Below are positions 44,647 to 53,476 of a stretch of DNA of 64,000 nt, in pieces. The stretch covers positions 18,146 to 82,145 of the forward strand of contig NZ_CACXXB010000004.1 of NCBI RefSeq assembly GCF_902771435.1, given 5' to 3'. How positions within the stretch are numbered: position 1 is the first letter of the stretch; each line of letters starts with the position of its first letter. Under the pieces are notes generated by a model, which saw nothing but the letters and a program-made list of their open reading frames with translations, had not been told where the DNA came from and did not search any database. Origin of the DNA: an uncultured Methanobrevibacter sp. Its GTDB lineage: Archaea > Methanobacteriota > Methanobacteria > Methanobacteriales > Methanobacteriaceae. Both the position numbers and the translations under genes were made by a program.

Positions 44647-46149
44647 TTAATAATTATATCCCATATCTAACATTTCCTCTTTATCACCGTCCAACTTTTC
44701 TTTATTTTTTTGTTGGATATTTTTAAAATGAGAGACAATGTCCATGTCATCACCATGACGGCGACCTTTAAACTCATCAATTTTAACAAGTGTAGGCACT
44801 CTAGTCATTAAACCTAAAACAATGGCCTCTCCAACATTTAATGATGGAAGCTGATTTACCAGATCCTGTGATAGGCTTTCACTTGCTGACTGAACATGCC
44901 TTTGGTCTTCAGGCTCAACAAGCCTTAAGATTATCATGTTGTTCATTTGGGACAATGCATCATGGTCGACTGTCTTTGGAGATTGACTTACAAGACATAA
45001 TCCAATTCCAAATTTACGGCCTTCCCTTGCTACCCTTTGAATCCATCTTTTGGAATCTGAATCCCTTTTGTTTGGAGCCAGAATATGAGCTTCCTCAAGA
45101 ATGAAAAATACTGATTTGTCCAACAGGTCATTTTTATTTTCGCTGTGTGCCGCATCCTTAGACCTTTGAAGTGAATTTCTTAAGATGTGGCTTACAAGAA
45201 CGCTGGCTACAGATTCATCCACCTGGCTTAAATCCAGGACATTGACATAACCCGCTTTAATATTGGACAATATATTCGCGGCATTCTTGTCAAACAGTTT
45301 GGAGTATCTGTCCATTGAATCATCAATCTTATTCATCACATCAACGATTTGCTTGTCTGAACCTTCTTCAAGGGATTTTTCATAGAGAATATCGTACATT
45401 ACCTGTAAAAAGTTGTTTGTATTGGCTCTGCCATCCCCTAACATTTCTTTAGCTTCTCTGAAGGCTCTTCTAAAGTGCCTTTCCTGAATATAACCGTTTG
45501 TTGGAATATTGACCAATCTTCTAATCTCATTAAAAGCCATGTAATTCGGATTAATTCTAGGAGATATTACATTAACGTCCCCATTCGGAAAACTGGCATC
45601 CTTATATTCGCCATGCATATCAAATACAAATACCGGAACGCTGTAGCCCAAAAGCTGATCAATTAAAACAGATACTGTATTTGACTTACCTGCACCGGTC
45701 ATTGCCAAAATGGCCAAATGCCTTGATAAAATCGGATTGGCCTCAACATTTACCTCAACATCACTCTGATTAACAAGACAACCCAGTTTCAGCGGATTTC
45801 TGACCTTGAAAATTTCCTTTAAGATGTCCTTGTCAGCCAGTCTTATTTCAGTTCCTGGAAGCACAGGGGTTCTTGGCAACCTTAAATTATCTTTAACGTC
45901 ACCAAGGATTTTTACTTTTCCGCGAATGTAATTGTCGTCAACTCCAATACTTGAAATTTTTTGAATAGCTTTAAAATCATTAATATCAACGTTTAAAGCA
46001 TCATTTCCACGTATCAAATTTTCAATCATTCCCAAAACTTGCTTTCCATCATATTCAATTGTAACATATTGGCCTACTTTAGGCATTTTATCTGAGATGA
46101 ATGTTACTTCTGTAAGTGAGGTTTCCCCTACACAGATTCCTACTACCAT
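44647..46149 (-). CDS. herA: DNA translocase/helicase HerA
   Basis: Hexameric bipolar DNA translocase that works with NurA and Mre11-Rad50 in DNA-end resection. The 500-residue protein has an N-terminal HAS barrel (GICVGETSLTEVTFISDKMP, PKVGQYVTIEYDGKQV region), Walker A MTGAGKSNTVSV, Walker B SVFFILEEAHILAPN and QRVAREGRKFGIGLCLVSQ, typical for HerA/FtsK-like ATPases. Its start overlaps the end of nurA by 7 bases, so the two are translationally coupled. Confidence 0.96.
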   Translation of the reverse strand: MVVGICVGETSLTEVTFISDKMPKVGQYVTIEYDGKQVLGMIENLIRGNDALNVDINDFKAIQKISSIGVDDNYIRGKVKILGDVKDNLRLPRTPVLPGTEIRLADKDILKEIFKVRNPLKLGCLVNQSDVEVNVEANPILSRHLAILAMTGAGKSNTVSVLIDQLLGYSVPVFVFDMHGEYKDASFPNGDVNVISPRINPNYMAFNEIRRLVNIPTNGYIQERHFRRAFREAKEMLGDGRANTNNFLQVMYDILYEKSLEEGSDKQIVDVMNKIDDSMDRYSKLFDKNAANILSNIKAGYVNVLDLSQVDESVASVLVSHILRNSLQRSKDAAHSENKNDLLDKSVFFILEEAHILAPNKRDSDSKRWIQRVAREGRKFGIGLCLVSQSPKTVDHDALSQMNNMIILRLVEPEDQRHVQSASESLSQDLVNQLPSLNVGEAIVLGLMTRVPTLVKIDEFKGRRHGDDMDIVSHFKNIQQKNKEKLDGDKEEMLDMGYNY

Positions 46150-47219
46150 GACATCACTTCCCTGTTTGTAGTTTCGTAAATCTTAGCTATCTTCAACAAT
46201 TCCCTAATGTTCCTGTCTGTTATTACAACGTCATTGTGTGCCTTGTTCAAAAGATAAGGATATCCCTGAACAGATAAAACATTAATTTTTCTTATAATTT
46301 CAAACACTTCTTTTTTTGATGCCTTGTAAGGCAATTCCACTTTTAAAACATTTTTGTTATCCTGAAGCCTGACATAAAATATTGTAAAGGTCAAACCCTT
46401 AAAGAAATCATTGTAATATTGAAAAGCCGCCTTTTCATATACCTTGAAATCATCTTTAATAAGAGACATTCCCTGTTTTTGAGTATTTTTATCCAAAAAT
46501 GCAATGTCAGGAATATTCCAGTGAAACAATGAGTTATCAGATGATGTTTTAGAAATTGAAATAATCTTTTTGCGATATTGTAGAATTTCCTTTAGAAGTA
46601 TTATCTTTTCTATTGAAGCCAGATGCATATTATACTCCTCTATCTTATTGGAGTTTTCACTCTTCGGCAATTCCATTAATTTAAAAGTGTCTCTGATTTC
46701 GGGAAAAACCAAACCATACGGATTTCTGTCCAATCTTCTCTCGAATTCATTTAAAAGTGTGTCGTCCAGATTTTTCCTAATTTTATCCGGAAGTTTGGCG
46801 CTCCTTGGAAATGCGTTTTGAAGGTCACCCAAAATGGATCCGTCAAACATGTAATAATCAACATTGTATTCCTTTATAGCTCTCAAGGCACACTTTAACT
46901 CATATATTGCCATGTAATTACTTAAAAGCTCATCCAAAAAGGAAACATGTCCAATATCAAATATATCGGAATCATCAATTTTTTTTATTTTACCATCATA
47001 AATTATGGATTCAGCGCCTACAGCACAGAAATTGGTTGTGAGAAATTTCTTTTTATTGAAACTCCCGTCACCTGCTGCAATGATAAAATCATCAGAACTC
47101 TCTCCGATTTCCCTATCGAACCACCTTCCATTCAACAGTGATTCAATATCTGTTTCTGATTCAATATCATGGATAAATCCTCTTTTAGCGATGGCTTTTT
47201 CATATAGTGAATTTAACAT
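46143..47219 (-). CDS. nurA: 5'-3' nuclease NurA
   Basis: NurA nuclease, partner of HerA in generating 3' overhangs for recombination. The 358-residue protein has the first metal-binding Asp in IAAGDGSFNKKKF, a second in YYMFDGSILGDL, and a later Asp in the C-terminal NKAHNDVVITDRN region. Length is normal. First gene of the nurA-herA pair, which precedes mre11-rad50. This four-gene order is standard in archaea, although here the pairs are separated by a 180-base gap. Confidence 0.93.
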   Translation of the reverse strand: MLNSLYEKAIAKRGFIHDIESETDIESLLNGRWFDREIGESSDDFIIAAGDGSFNKKKFLTTNFCAVGAESIIYDGKIKKIDDSDIFDIGHVSFLDELLSNYMAIYELKCALRAIKEYNVDYYMFDGSILGDLQNAFPRSAKLPDKIRKNLDDTLLNEFERRLDRNPYGLVFPEIRDTFKLMELPKSENSNKIEEYNMHLASIEKIILLKEILQYRKKIISISKTSSDNSLFHWNIPDIAFLDKNTQKQGMSLIKDDFKVYEKAAFQYYNDFFKGLTFTIFYVRLQDNKNVLKVELPYKASKKEVFEIIRKINVLSVQGYPYLLNKAHNDVVITDRNIRELLKIAKIYETTNREVMSW

Positions 47220-47396
47220 AATATCTCCTTTAATTAATTACGTTAATGTGATATTCATCAATTCTGAAATTAATGAAAAATACATATAATATTATTTTAT
47301 ACTCCCTAACATTTAAATTGAACCAGAGAGCATTTGATGAGTATTCCAATATTAAAAGAGAATAATAAAAAAAATATGGTTAGAGCAGTTTTACAA

Positions 47397-48149
47397 CTAC
47401 TCCATTGAAGCCTTTCTAATAGCTCCGGTCAATTCTTGAATTTTAGTTTTAACATCATTTACTTCTTCAACAACAGTACCGGTTACAATGATGTCTCCGC
47501 CGGCTTTTGCTGCCATGTAAGCTGCTTTTCCATCACGGATTCCTCCACCAACAACAAGAATGTTTTTAGGAGCGGCCTTTTTGGAGTATGCAATCATTTC
47601 CGCAGGAACAGGTTCCTGAACTCCGGAACCTCCTTCAAGATAGAAGAATTTAATTCCAAACAATTCAGCAGACATCGCATATACTGCAGGTATTTTAGGC
47701 TTGTTTCTTGGTATTAAATTTGCATCACCAACCCAACCGACAGTACCGCCCGGAGCGACAACTATATAATGCATAGATAAAATTTCCATTCCGGAAGCTT
47801 TAACTGATGGTGCTGCGATTGCCTGGGCACCGTTAATCCAGTGAGGATTTCTGGAATTAACATAGCTCATGTAGAAAATAGCATCTGCATATTTACTTAC
47901 ACTACTGGTATTTCCAGGGAAAATAATAATAGGCACTGCAATATTTTCAGATAAAATTTTACAAGTATTGTCTACATCATCACCATTTACAGTGGATCCC
48001 CCAATCATGATTCCATCAGTTCCCCCTTCAATAGCCTGGGTAGCTATTTCCAAAGCTTCTTCAGGTGTCTGTTCGTCAGGATCAATTAAAGTAAAATGAA
48101 TCTTTCTTTCCTTAAGAATATCCCTAATATAATTTTCAACGTTTTTCAT
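47397..48149 (-). CDS. Geranylgeranylglyceryl phosphate synthase
   Basis: Makes the first ether bond of archaeal membrane lipids by joining sn-glycerol-1-phosphate and geranylgeranyl diphosphate. The 250-residue TIM barrel has HFTLIDPDEQTPEEA, DGIMIGGSTV, PIIIFPGNTSSVSKYADAI, FFYLEGGSGV and VGGGIRDGKAAYMAAKAGGD, all typical of the family. A TTTTAGGTAA site precedes the ATG. It follows the eL40 gene by about 100 bases on the same strand and may have its own promoter. Confidence 0.95.
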   Translation of the reverse strand: MKNVENYIRDILKERKIHFTLIDPDEQTPEEALEIATQAIEGGTDGIMIGGSTVNGDDVDNTCKILSENIAVPIIIFPGNTSSVSKYADAIFYMSYVNSRNPHWINGAQAIAAPSVKASGMEILSMHYIVVAPGGTVGWVGDANLIPRNKPKIPAVYAMSAELFGIKFFYLEGGSGVQEPVPAEMIAYSKKAAPKNILVVGGGIRDGKAAYMAAKAGGDIIVTGTVVEEVNDVKTKIQELTGAIRKASME

Positions 48150-48215
48150 AAAGATTACCTAAAATAAGATTTATTAAAAATAATATATTAAATTAATTGT
48201 TATTAAAAATAGAAT

Positions 48216-48245
48216 AAAATAAAAAAATAGTAAAAAAGAAAAGAG
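48216..48245 (-). terminator. T-rich terminator after eL40
   Basis: On the minus strand, right after the eL40 stop, several T-runs (TTTTCTTTTTTACTATTTTTTT) follow one another. They would end the short ribosomal protein transcript before the GGGP synthase gene. Confidence 0.4.
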
Positions 48246-48252
48246 AATAAAT

Positions 48253-48402
48253 CTATGATCCTCTTTGTTCTTTTGCTTTGAATCTTAAACCTTTGTAACC
48301 GCATTTTCTACAGGTTGTAGCACCAGCAGGGTTACGAGCATTACATTTTAAGCAGATTTTTACATTGAACATTCTGTTTTCTGCTACTTCAAATCTTGCC
48401 AT
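48253..48402 (-). CDS. Ribosomal protein eL40
   Basis: A 49-residue zinc-ribbon ribosomal protein of the large subunit, too short for most gene scans. Translation from the ATG at 48402 begins [20 protein letters not shown] and has C17xxC20 and C31xxC34 zinc ligands (CLKC, CRKC). It ends KEQRGS before a TAG. The strong AGGAGG site lies 9 bases before the start. Length and both motifs match archaeal eL40. Confidence 0.95.
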   Translation of the reverse strand: MARFEVAENRMFNVKICLKCNARNPAGATTCRKCGYKGLRFKAKEQRGS

Positions 48403-48410
48403 TAATAACT

Positions 48411-48416
48411 CCTCCT
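48411..48416 (-). promoter_or_regulatory. Ribosome binding site of eL40
   Basis: AGGAGG on the minus strand, followed by AGTTATTA and the ATG. It is the strongest Shine-Dalgarno match in the region, as expected for a ribosomal protein. Confidence 0.7.
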
Positions 48417-48508
48417 ATAATCATGAAAATTTAGTAAAATAAATGTTATGAAATTAAAAGTAATATTTCAGTCTTCATAACTATTAATTAATTATTTTAA
48501 CTTAATAG

Positions 48509-48516
48509 TATTTAAA
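48509..48516 (-). promoter_or_regulatory. Probable TATA box of eL40
   Basis: TTTAAATA on the minus strand, about 107 bases before the eL40 ATG. The upstream ACA may be part of a BRE. The implied leader is roughly 80 bases. Nearby the gap to 48636 is AT-rich and holds no gene. Confidence 0.45.
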
Positions 48517-48636
48517 TGTTTAGTTAAAAAGCATAATTTAATAGATTTAATCCCTTAAAAAAATAAAAAAATTTTTAAAAAATAAAATAAGAGATTAAAA
48601 AGAAAATTTACTTTCTAATCCCAAAATATTTTAACC

Positions 48637-49356
48637 CTAATGGAAATCATTTACACTAGCATATCCTCCAGAACTGCCGGAACTTCCTGAACTGGAACCT
48701 CCTGAACTGGATCCACTAGAACTCCAATCATAACCCCAGTCACTTGAACTTGAGTAATCAGATGAAGATTGAGAGGAGGTGGATGATGAATAATCTGAAG
48801 ATGCAGATGATGAAGCAGTAGCTGTTTGAACTGCTTGTTCAGTTTGCTCGACAGCATTAATAACAGTGCCCCCACCAGTATTATTAAATTTAAGTGAATC
48901 TGAAGGATTATGGAATTTTAATGTATTCCAACAGGCCAGAAGCATGTCTTTGCTTAATGACTGAATAATAATAGTGTCATTGTATTCGATATTTTTAACA
49001 TAAATAGAATAAACCCCATTTTTTTCATACACTACAACATTATTTTCATAAGACTTTTTAGACTCTGACTGTACTGCATCCTTAAGTTTATTCATCGTAT
49101 CTGTACTGTTTGCTATGGAAATGTTAGAGCAACTTGTAATGTTAACACCATTTTCGCGGTCCACATAATAATAGACTCCATCCTTATCAGGTTTACCTGA
49201 AATGTTTTCGGCAACAGGAGATTCCATATACGCAGATTTGCTTAAAACCAATGTAGTGTGTTCAAATTCCAATTGATTATTAAATAAGAAATAACCTGCC
49301 ACAACAGCAACAGCCGCAATTATTGCAACAATGATTATAATATGTTTCAAATTCAT
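48637..49356 (-). CDS. Membrane-anchored extracellular protein with Ser/Gly-rich tail
   Basis: A 239-residue protein. Residues 4-25 are a hydrophobic signal anchor (IIIIVAIIAAVAVVAGYFLF). A compact extracellular domain of about 130 residues (TLVLSKSAYMESPVAENISG, DGVYYYVDRENGVNIT) follows, then a tail of about 60 Ser/Gly/Tyr residues, likely an extended, possibly glycosylated stalk. No known enzyme motif. It is the third gene of the TIR operon, 12 bases after the second TIR gene, and could be its surface ligand or sensor. Similar small proteins occur in Methanobacteriales surfaces, but I cannot name the family. Confidence 0.75.
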   Translation of the reverse strand: MNLKHIIIIVAIIAAVAVVAGYFLFNNQLEFEHTTLVLSKSAYMESPVAENISGKPDKDGVYYYVDRENGVNITSCSNISIANSTDTMNKLKDAVQSESKKSYENNVVVYEKNGVYSIYVKNIEYNDTIIIQSLSKDMLLACWNTLKFHNPSDSLKFNNTGGGTVINAVEQTEQAVQTATASSSASSDYSSSTSSQSSSDYSSSSDWGYDWSSSGSSSGGSSSGSSGSSGGYASVNDFH

Positions 49357-49368
49357 AATAACACCTTT

Positions 49369-50250
49369 TTATTTAAAATTACCCAATTGTGATCCGCTTT
49401 GAGCTAAAACCATATCTTTACTGTTAAGTAATTGAACTTCAACCCTTGCAACATCTTTTGCATCACTTGTTGTGGAACCAAATAAGAATCCTCCATTAAT
49501 GATTTGCAAATCATCGAATGAATTTTCAGTCGTGTTAATCAGATTTCCTGACTTGTCATAAAAGTCCAAAGATACTACATAACCTTTTCCTTTAGAAGGC
49601 ATTGGGGAAATACTTCCCTCTACTGAATATGAATAATTCCATCCATAACCTTTTTTACTGACATCATCTACATGAAAGTCTGTCACATTAATTGTCATAT
49701 TGCTTGCATTCAAATCCGCACTTCCATCCCCATTATTTATATCATTCAATGGAACAAACATGTAAATGCATGCAGCTACAATCAATATAATTGCAAGACC
49801 AACTATGACTCCAATCTTGTTATCCTTTATGATTTGAACAATATTTCCTTTTTTAGATTCCTTTACCAAATCAGAAGTTTTATTGACTAAACGCTTGAAT
49901 TCATTGTCAGGGTCTTCATATGCATTGAACTTAGGTTGTGGCTTCAAAAAGAACCCCAATGCACCATCAATTTTAGAATCGTCTGTTCTAAAAACCATAA
50001 TAGGAATCTTTTTAGAAAATGCCATATCCACTTCAGTATTAACATAATCAGATAATTTAGAATTTGCAGAATAAACTAAAACCATTACTCGAGAATTTAT
50101 AATGGCCGCCATCATTTCTTCAACTTGATCCTTTTGTACATCATGACTTTTCATCCAGCATTTAAGTTTACGATTTTTTAAAGCGGAATAGACCTCTTCT
50201 GCAATGTCCTTGTCTTCATCAGCATAACAAACATAAACATCATTATTCAT
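49369..50250 (-). CDS. TIR domain protein with transmembrane helix and extracellular domain (second in operon)
   Basis: A 293-residue protein. Residues 1-120 are a TIR domain (DVYVCYADEDKDIAEEVY, CWMKSHDVQKDQVEEMMAAI, VLVYSANSKLSDYVNTEVDM), with E73 at the position of the NADase catalytic glutamate. Residues 146-166 are one membrane helix. Residues 170-293 are an extracellular beta-sandwich-like domain (DFHVDDVSKKGYGWNYSYSV, YVVSLDFYDKSGNL) similar in plan to FxLYD domains. TIR faces the cytoplasm. It lies 18 bases after a similar gene, so they are likely paralogues in one operon. NADase activity is inferred only. Confidence 0.85.
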   Translation of the reverse strand: MNNDVYVCYADEDKDIAEEVYSALKNRKLKCWMKSHDVQKDQVEEMMAAIINSRVMVLVYSANSKLSDYVNTEVDMAFSKKIPIMVFRTDDSKIDGALGFFLKPQPKFNAYEDPDNEFKRLVNKTSDLVKESKKGNIVQIIKDNKIGVIVGLAIILIVAACIYMFVPLNDINNGDGSADLNASNMTINVTDFHVDDVSKKGYGWNYSYSVEGSISPMPSKGKGYVVSLDFYDKSGNLINTTENSFDDLQIINGGFLFGSTTSDAKDVARVEVQLLNSKDMVLAQSGSQLGNFK

Positions 50251-50268
50251 TAATTTTTCACCACCTTT

Positions 50269-51234
50269 TTACTGCTTAATAATATTTTTACTTTCAGCAC
50301 TGGAAACTACCTTACCCGCACCATCCAAAACATCTATTGTAACTTTTGAAACGTTTCCATTACTAACAAGAACTTGACACAATGTAGTTCCATCAATATC
50401 TTTAAAGTTGGAGACATTAGTTTCCAAAACCTTACCTGAATCATCATAAAACTTGGTCTGAACCTTAAAATTAGAAGTATTGTTTAAATCAGATGGAAGT
50501 GAACCATATACAAAATAAGATTCACCATCACTTTCCAATCCAACATAATCAATGGCAAGTTGAGTTTCATTTGAACTACCAGAGGTTGTTCCAGAACCGT
50601 TGAACGCTAAAAATCCAACCAAAGCTATTAAAATAACAGCCAATGCGATAATTGGAAACTTATATTTAGATATAAAACTTTCATCATCATAAACAGGCTG
50701 CTTTAATTTGATAGGCATTGTTTGCTTACCTGTTCTAGGCGGAACATACTTATTTTGACGTACCTCTTCACAAATACTTATTGCATCATCAAATAATGTG
50801 TTGTAAAATTCATCTTTCTTTTGTTGAGAATAATCATCAAAGCTATTAACGTTATCCTCTTCATAGATTCCATTAGGGCAAGTATCCAACCACTGCTTGT
50901 TTTTCAAAAAGAAGCCTATTTTATCCTCAGGAATTGCCTCAGGAATAGTTTCATCAATTTTAAAAGATAGAATAGCCTTTTTCATATGAAATGCGTTTTC
51001 AATTTCTTCTGTAACATAAATAGACTTGTGTGCATCTTTTGAAAAAACTAAAAGTACCAAATCAACCTCTTTTAAACCTAGCATGATTTCTTCTGCATAA
51101 TTAGAAGTCCTTTTAATGTCCCTAGGAGCAATCCAGCAATTTAATCCTTTCTCTTCTAATTTTTCACAAATGTAATCTGCCTTATCCTTGTTGGCAGAAG
51201 CATAACTAATGAAAATATCGCGTTTGTCAGACAT
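50269..51234 (-). CDS. TIR domain protein with transmembrane helix and extracellular FxLYD-like domain (first in operon)
   Basis: A 321-residue protein. Residues 5-120 form a TIR domain (DIFISYASANKDKADYICEK, CWIAPRDIKRTSNYAEEIML, LVFSKDAHKSIYVTEEIENA) with E77 where catalytic TIR proteins have their Glu. A charged linker follows, then a membrane helix at 194-213 and an extracellular domain of about 100 residues with FKVQTKFYDDSGKVLETNVS, reminiscent of FxLYD. The AAGGGGT ribosome binding site is strong. First gene of the operon: the second encodes a paralogue. The cytoplasmic domain with a surface sensor fits signalling or defence; activity is untested. Confidence 0.87.
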   Translation of the reverse strand: MSDKRDIFISYASANKDKADYICEKLEEKGLNCWIAPRDIKRTSNYAEEIMLGLKEVDLVLLVFSKDAHKSIYVTEEIENAFHMKKAILSFKIDETIPEAIPEDKIGFFLKNKQWLDTCPNGIYEEDNVNSFDDYSQQKKDEFYNTLFDDAISICEEVRQNKYVPPRTGKQTMPIKLKQPVYDDESFISKYKFPIIALAVILIALVGFLAFNGSGTTSGSSNETQLAIDYVGLESDGESYFVYGSLPSDLNNTSNFKVQTKFYDDSGKVLETNVSNFKDIDGTTLCQVLVSNGNVSKVTIDVLDGAGKVVSSAESKNIIKQ

Positions 51235-51362
51235 GAATACCCCTTTAAAAGAGTTTTATATATAAGGTTTTAATTTTTTAAATATTTAAATTAATAGATT
51301 TTTAGTAAAAATCACACCACGAATTTAAAAAAAGATAAAAAGAATAAAAAAACATTTATTCT

Positions 51363-53456
51363 TTAAATTCTGTGTGTCCATTTCGGATATTTCTTAGCAG
51401 TGCTTTTTATTACCATGCTTGATGTAACTGATCCACTATACTTAATGTTGGCCGGTTGAATTACAACTTTATGTGTCCCAACAGACAACGTATTTGTACC
51501 ATATCCGCAAACCCCTTTAAATCCACTATTGGTTTTTGTTTTTAAATTAATGGTGTTATATTTCTTGCCAGTATATACTAATAATTTAATCTGAACACCG
51601 TTAATTGGTTTTTTAGTGGATTTCTTATAGACAGTGATTGATAAGGTTGTCCCATCTTTTTTTGTTGCCTTTATAACTTTAAAAGTTAATGGAGTAGGTT
51701 TAATAACATTAATAGAAGATGTTAAAGTGTTAAATGTATATCCACTGTGTTTTGCACTGACTATAATTTTATGGCTTCCCTGAGCTAAACTTTTAGTTTG
51801 GTACTTGGCTTCACCTTTTGAATTTGTAGTAACATATGCTATTTTATATTTTTTACCGGTGAAAACCTTTAAAGTGAGTTTCATTCCGGAAATAGGCTTT
51901 TTGGTTTGGGAATCAACGAGCTTTATACTCCAATATGTTGACTTTTTCAATGCCACTGTTGTTTTTTCAGCACTTATAACTGCAGTTGATTTTTTAACGG
52001 TAATTTTTAAAACACCATCAACGGCATTATGAAACTCATCAGGGGTTGTTGTAGCAATTAATGTATATTCACCAACATTCAATCCTGAAACGTTCAGCTC
52101 ATTATTGGTGAAATTAATTTTAGCTTCAGGATGGTCTAAAACTCTAATATTTTCAAGTTCAAGTATACCACCGTCAACAACTACACCAATTTTACCTGAC
52201 TGGGCATAAGTGAAAACCATACCTGCAGTAAATGTAACAACAGAGTCGATTTTAGTTAATTCGAATGTATTAAACAGAGTTTCCAGTTCATTTTCATCGA
52301 TTCCATAAACTGCTTTTTCTTTTGTTTCATTGAAATCAAGGACAAAATGATTTGATGAAACTTTAGAAGAAGTTGTAGCTAAAATATCATTTCCATATAA
52401 TGCCAAATTGCCTTTAAAATATGAACGAGTTACTGTATTGTTATTGGCTAAACTTAAAGCCCCACCAAGTGCATTACGAGCATAGTTGTTTATAAAATTA
52501 CAACTGTCAATTGTCAGTCCTATGCATGAGCTGAAAATTGCCGCTCCACCTTGCAAATCATTTTTATTATCATTAAAGGACAAATTATTTAAAATATAGT
52601 TTTCTTCAAAATAGCAACCTACAATTTTATTGGTATTGTTATGGGTTGCAATAGCACCTCCATAGTCGGTACAGGAATTATTGATGAAAGAACAATTGTT
52701 TATAACACAATTATCCGCATATAACATCAAAGCACCACCCCAACCTTTATTACCTGAAGCTCTATTGTTTATAAAATAACAATCCCTAATAATACCGTCA
52801 TCACCATTCCATAAAATGGCTCCTCCATATTTGTATGCATGATTATTATTAAAAATACAGTTTTCCAAAATACAATTGTTTCCAGATAACCATAAAGCTC
52901 CACCGATACCATTATCAGTATCCCTTGCAATATTGTCATTGAATTGGCAATTAGTTATTCTTCCGTTGTCTCCTTGCCAGGTTAGTGCTCCTCCAAAAAT
53001 GAACAATCCTCCATTAAATTTCAAATTTTCCATTGTAACATCCGGAGCAATAACATTGAAAAATGGAGTGTCGTAATCTTGATACTCATCTGATAATTTT
53101 ATGATAGCACCGTCCTGATTATCACCTACAATGTGGACAGACTTATTAACATTTATAAGATAATCACAGACATATGTCCCGTTAAGATAAATTGTACCTC
53201 CTTCTTTGGCATTGTCAATTAGAGTTTGAATATTCCTGTAGTCATCTGCTTCGTCCCGACCTCCATCAGCATCGACTTTTTCATCAATTTCAGAGACTTT
53301 CAGAACATCCTCATTTAAATTTTCATCAATAATCTGTGTTACCATATCGCTTGAATTATCCGGTGCAATGAAATCACTACTGTCGGTCGCACTAACATGA
53401 GATATGGCACAAATACTTATTAAGATAAGTAAAAACATCAAAATTTTTTTATTCAT
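51363..53456 (-). CDS. Adhesin-like secreted protein with parallel beta-helix
   Basis: A 697-residue surface protein. Signal peptide residues 1-23 end in SHVSA. Residues about 70-370 contain short repeats ending in GGA(I/L) with Asn/Cys stacks (NNCILENCIFNNNHAYKYGG), the pattern of a right-handed parallel beta-helix of the pectate-lyase/Pmp type. The C-terminal 250 residues are two or three Ig-like domains (SAVISAEKTTVALKKSTYWS, KLLVYTGKKYNTINLKT). There is no C-terminal anchor; basic Ig domains may bind the pseudomurein wall. No hydrolase residues are evident. Tandem paralogue upstream. Confidence 0.86.
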   Translation of the reverse strand: MNKKILMFLLILISICAISHVSATDSSDFIAPDNSSDMVTQIIDENLNEDVLKVSEIDEKVDADGGRDEADDYRNIQTLIDNAKEGGTIYLNGTYVCDYLINVNKSVHIVGDNQDGAIIKLSDEYQDYDTPFFNVIAPDVTMENLKFNGGLFIFGGALTWQGDNGRITNCQFNDNIARDTDNGIGGALWLSGNNCILENCIFNNNHAYKYGGAILWNGDDGIIRDCYFINNRASGNKGWGGALMLYADNCVINNCSFINNSCTDYGGAIATHNNTNKIVGCYFEENYILNNLSFNDNKNDLQGGAAIFSSCIGLTIDSCNFINNYARNALGGALSLANNNTVTRSYFKGNLALYGNDILATTSSKVSSNHFVLDFNETKEKAVYGIDENELETLFNTFELTKIDSVVTFTAGMVFTYAQSGKIGVVVDGGILELENIRVLDHPEAKINFTNNELNVSGLNVGEYTLIATTTPDEFHNAVDGVLKITVKKSTAVISAEKTTVALKKSTYWSIKLVDSQTKKPISGMKLTLKVFTGKKYKIAYVTTNSKGEAKYQTKSLAQGSHKIIVSAKHSGYTFNTLTSSINVIKPTPLTFKVIKATKKDGTTLSITVYKKSTKKPINGVQIKLLVYTGKKYNTINLKTKTNSGFKGVCGYGTNTLSVGTHKVVIQPANIKYSGSVTSSMVIKSTAKKYPKWTHRI

Positions 53457-53476
53457 TTTTATCTCCCTTAGTTTAA

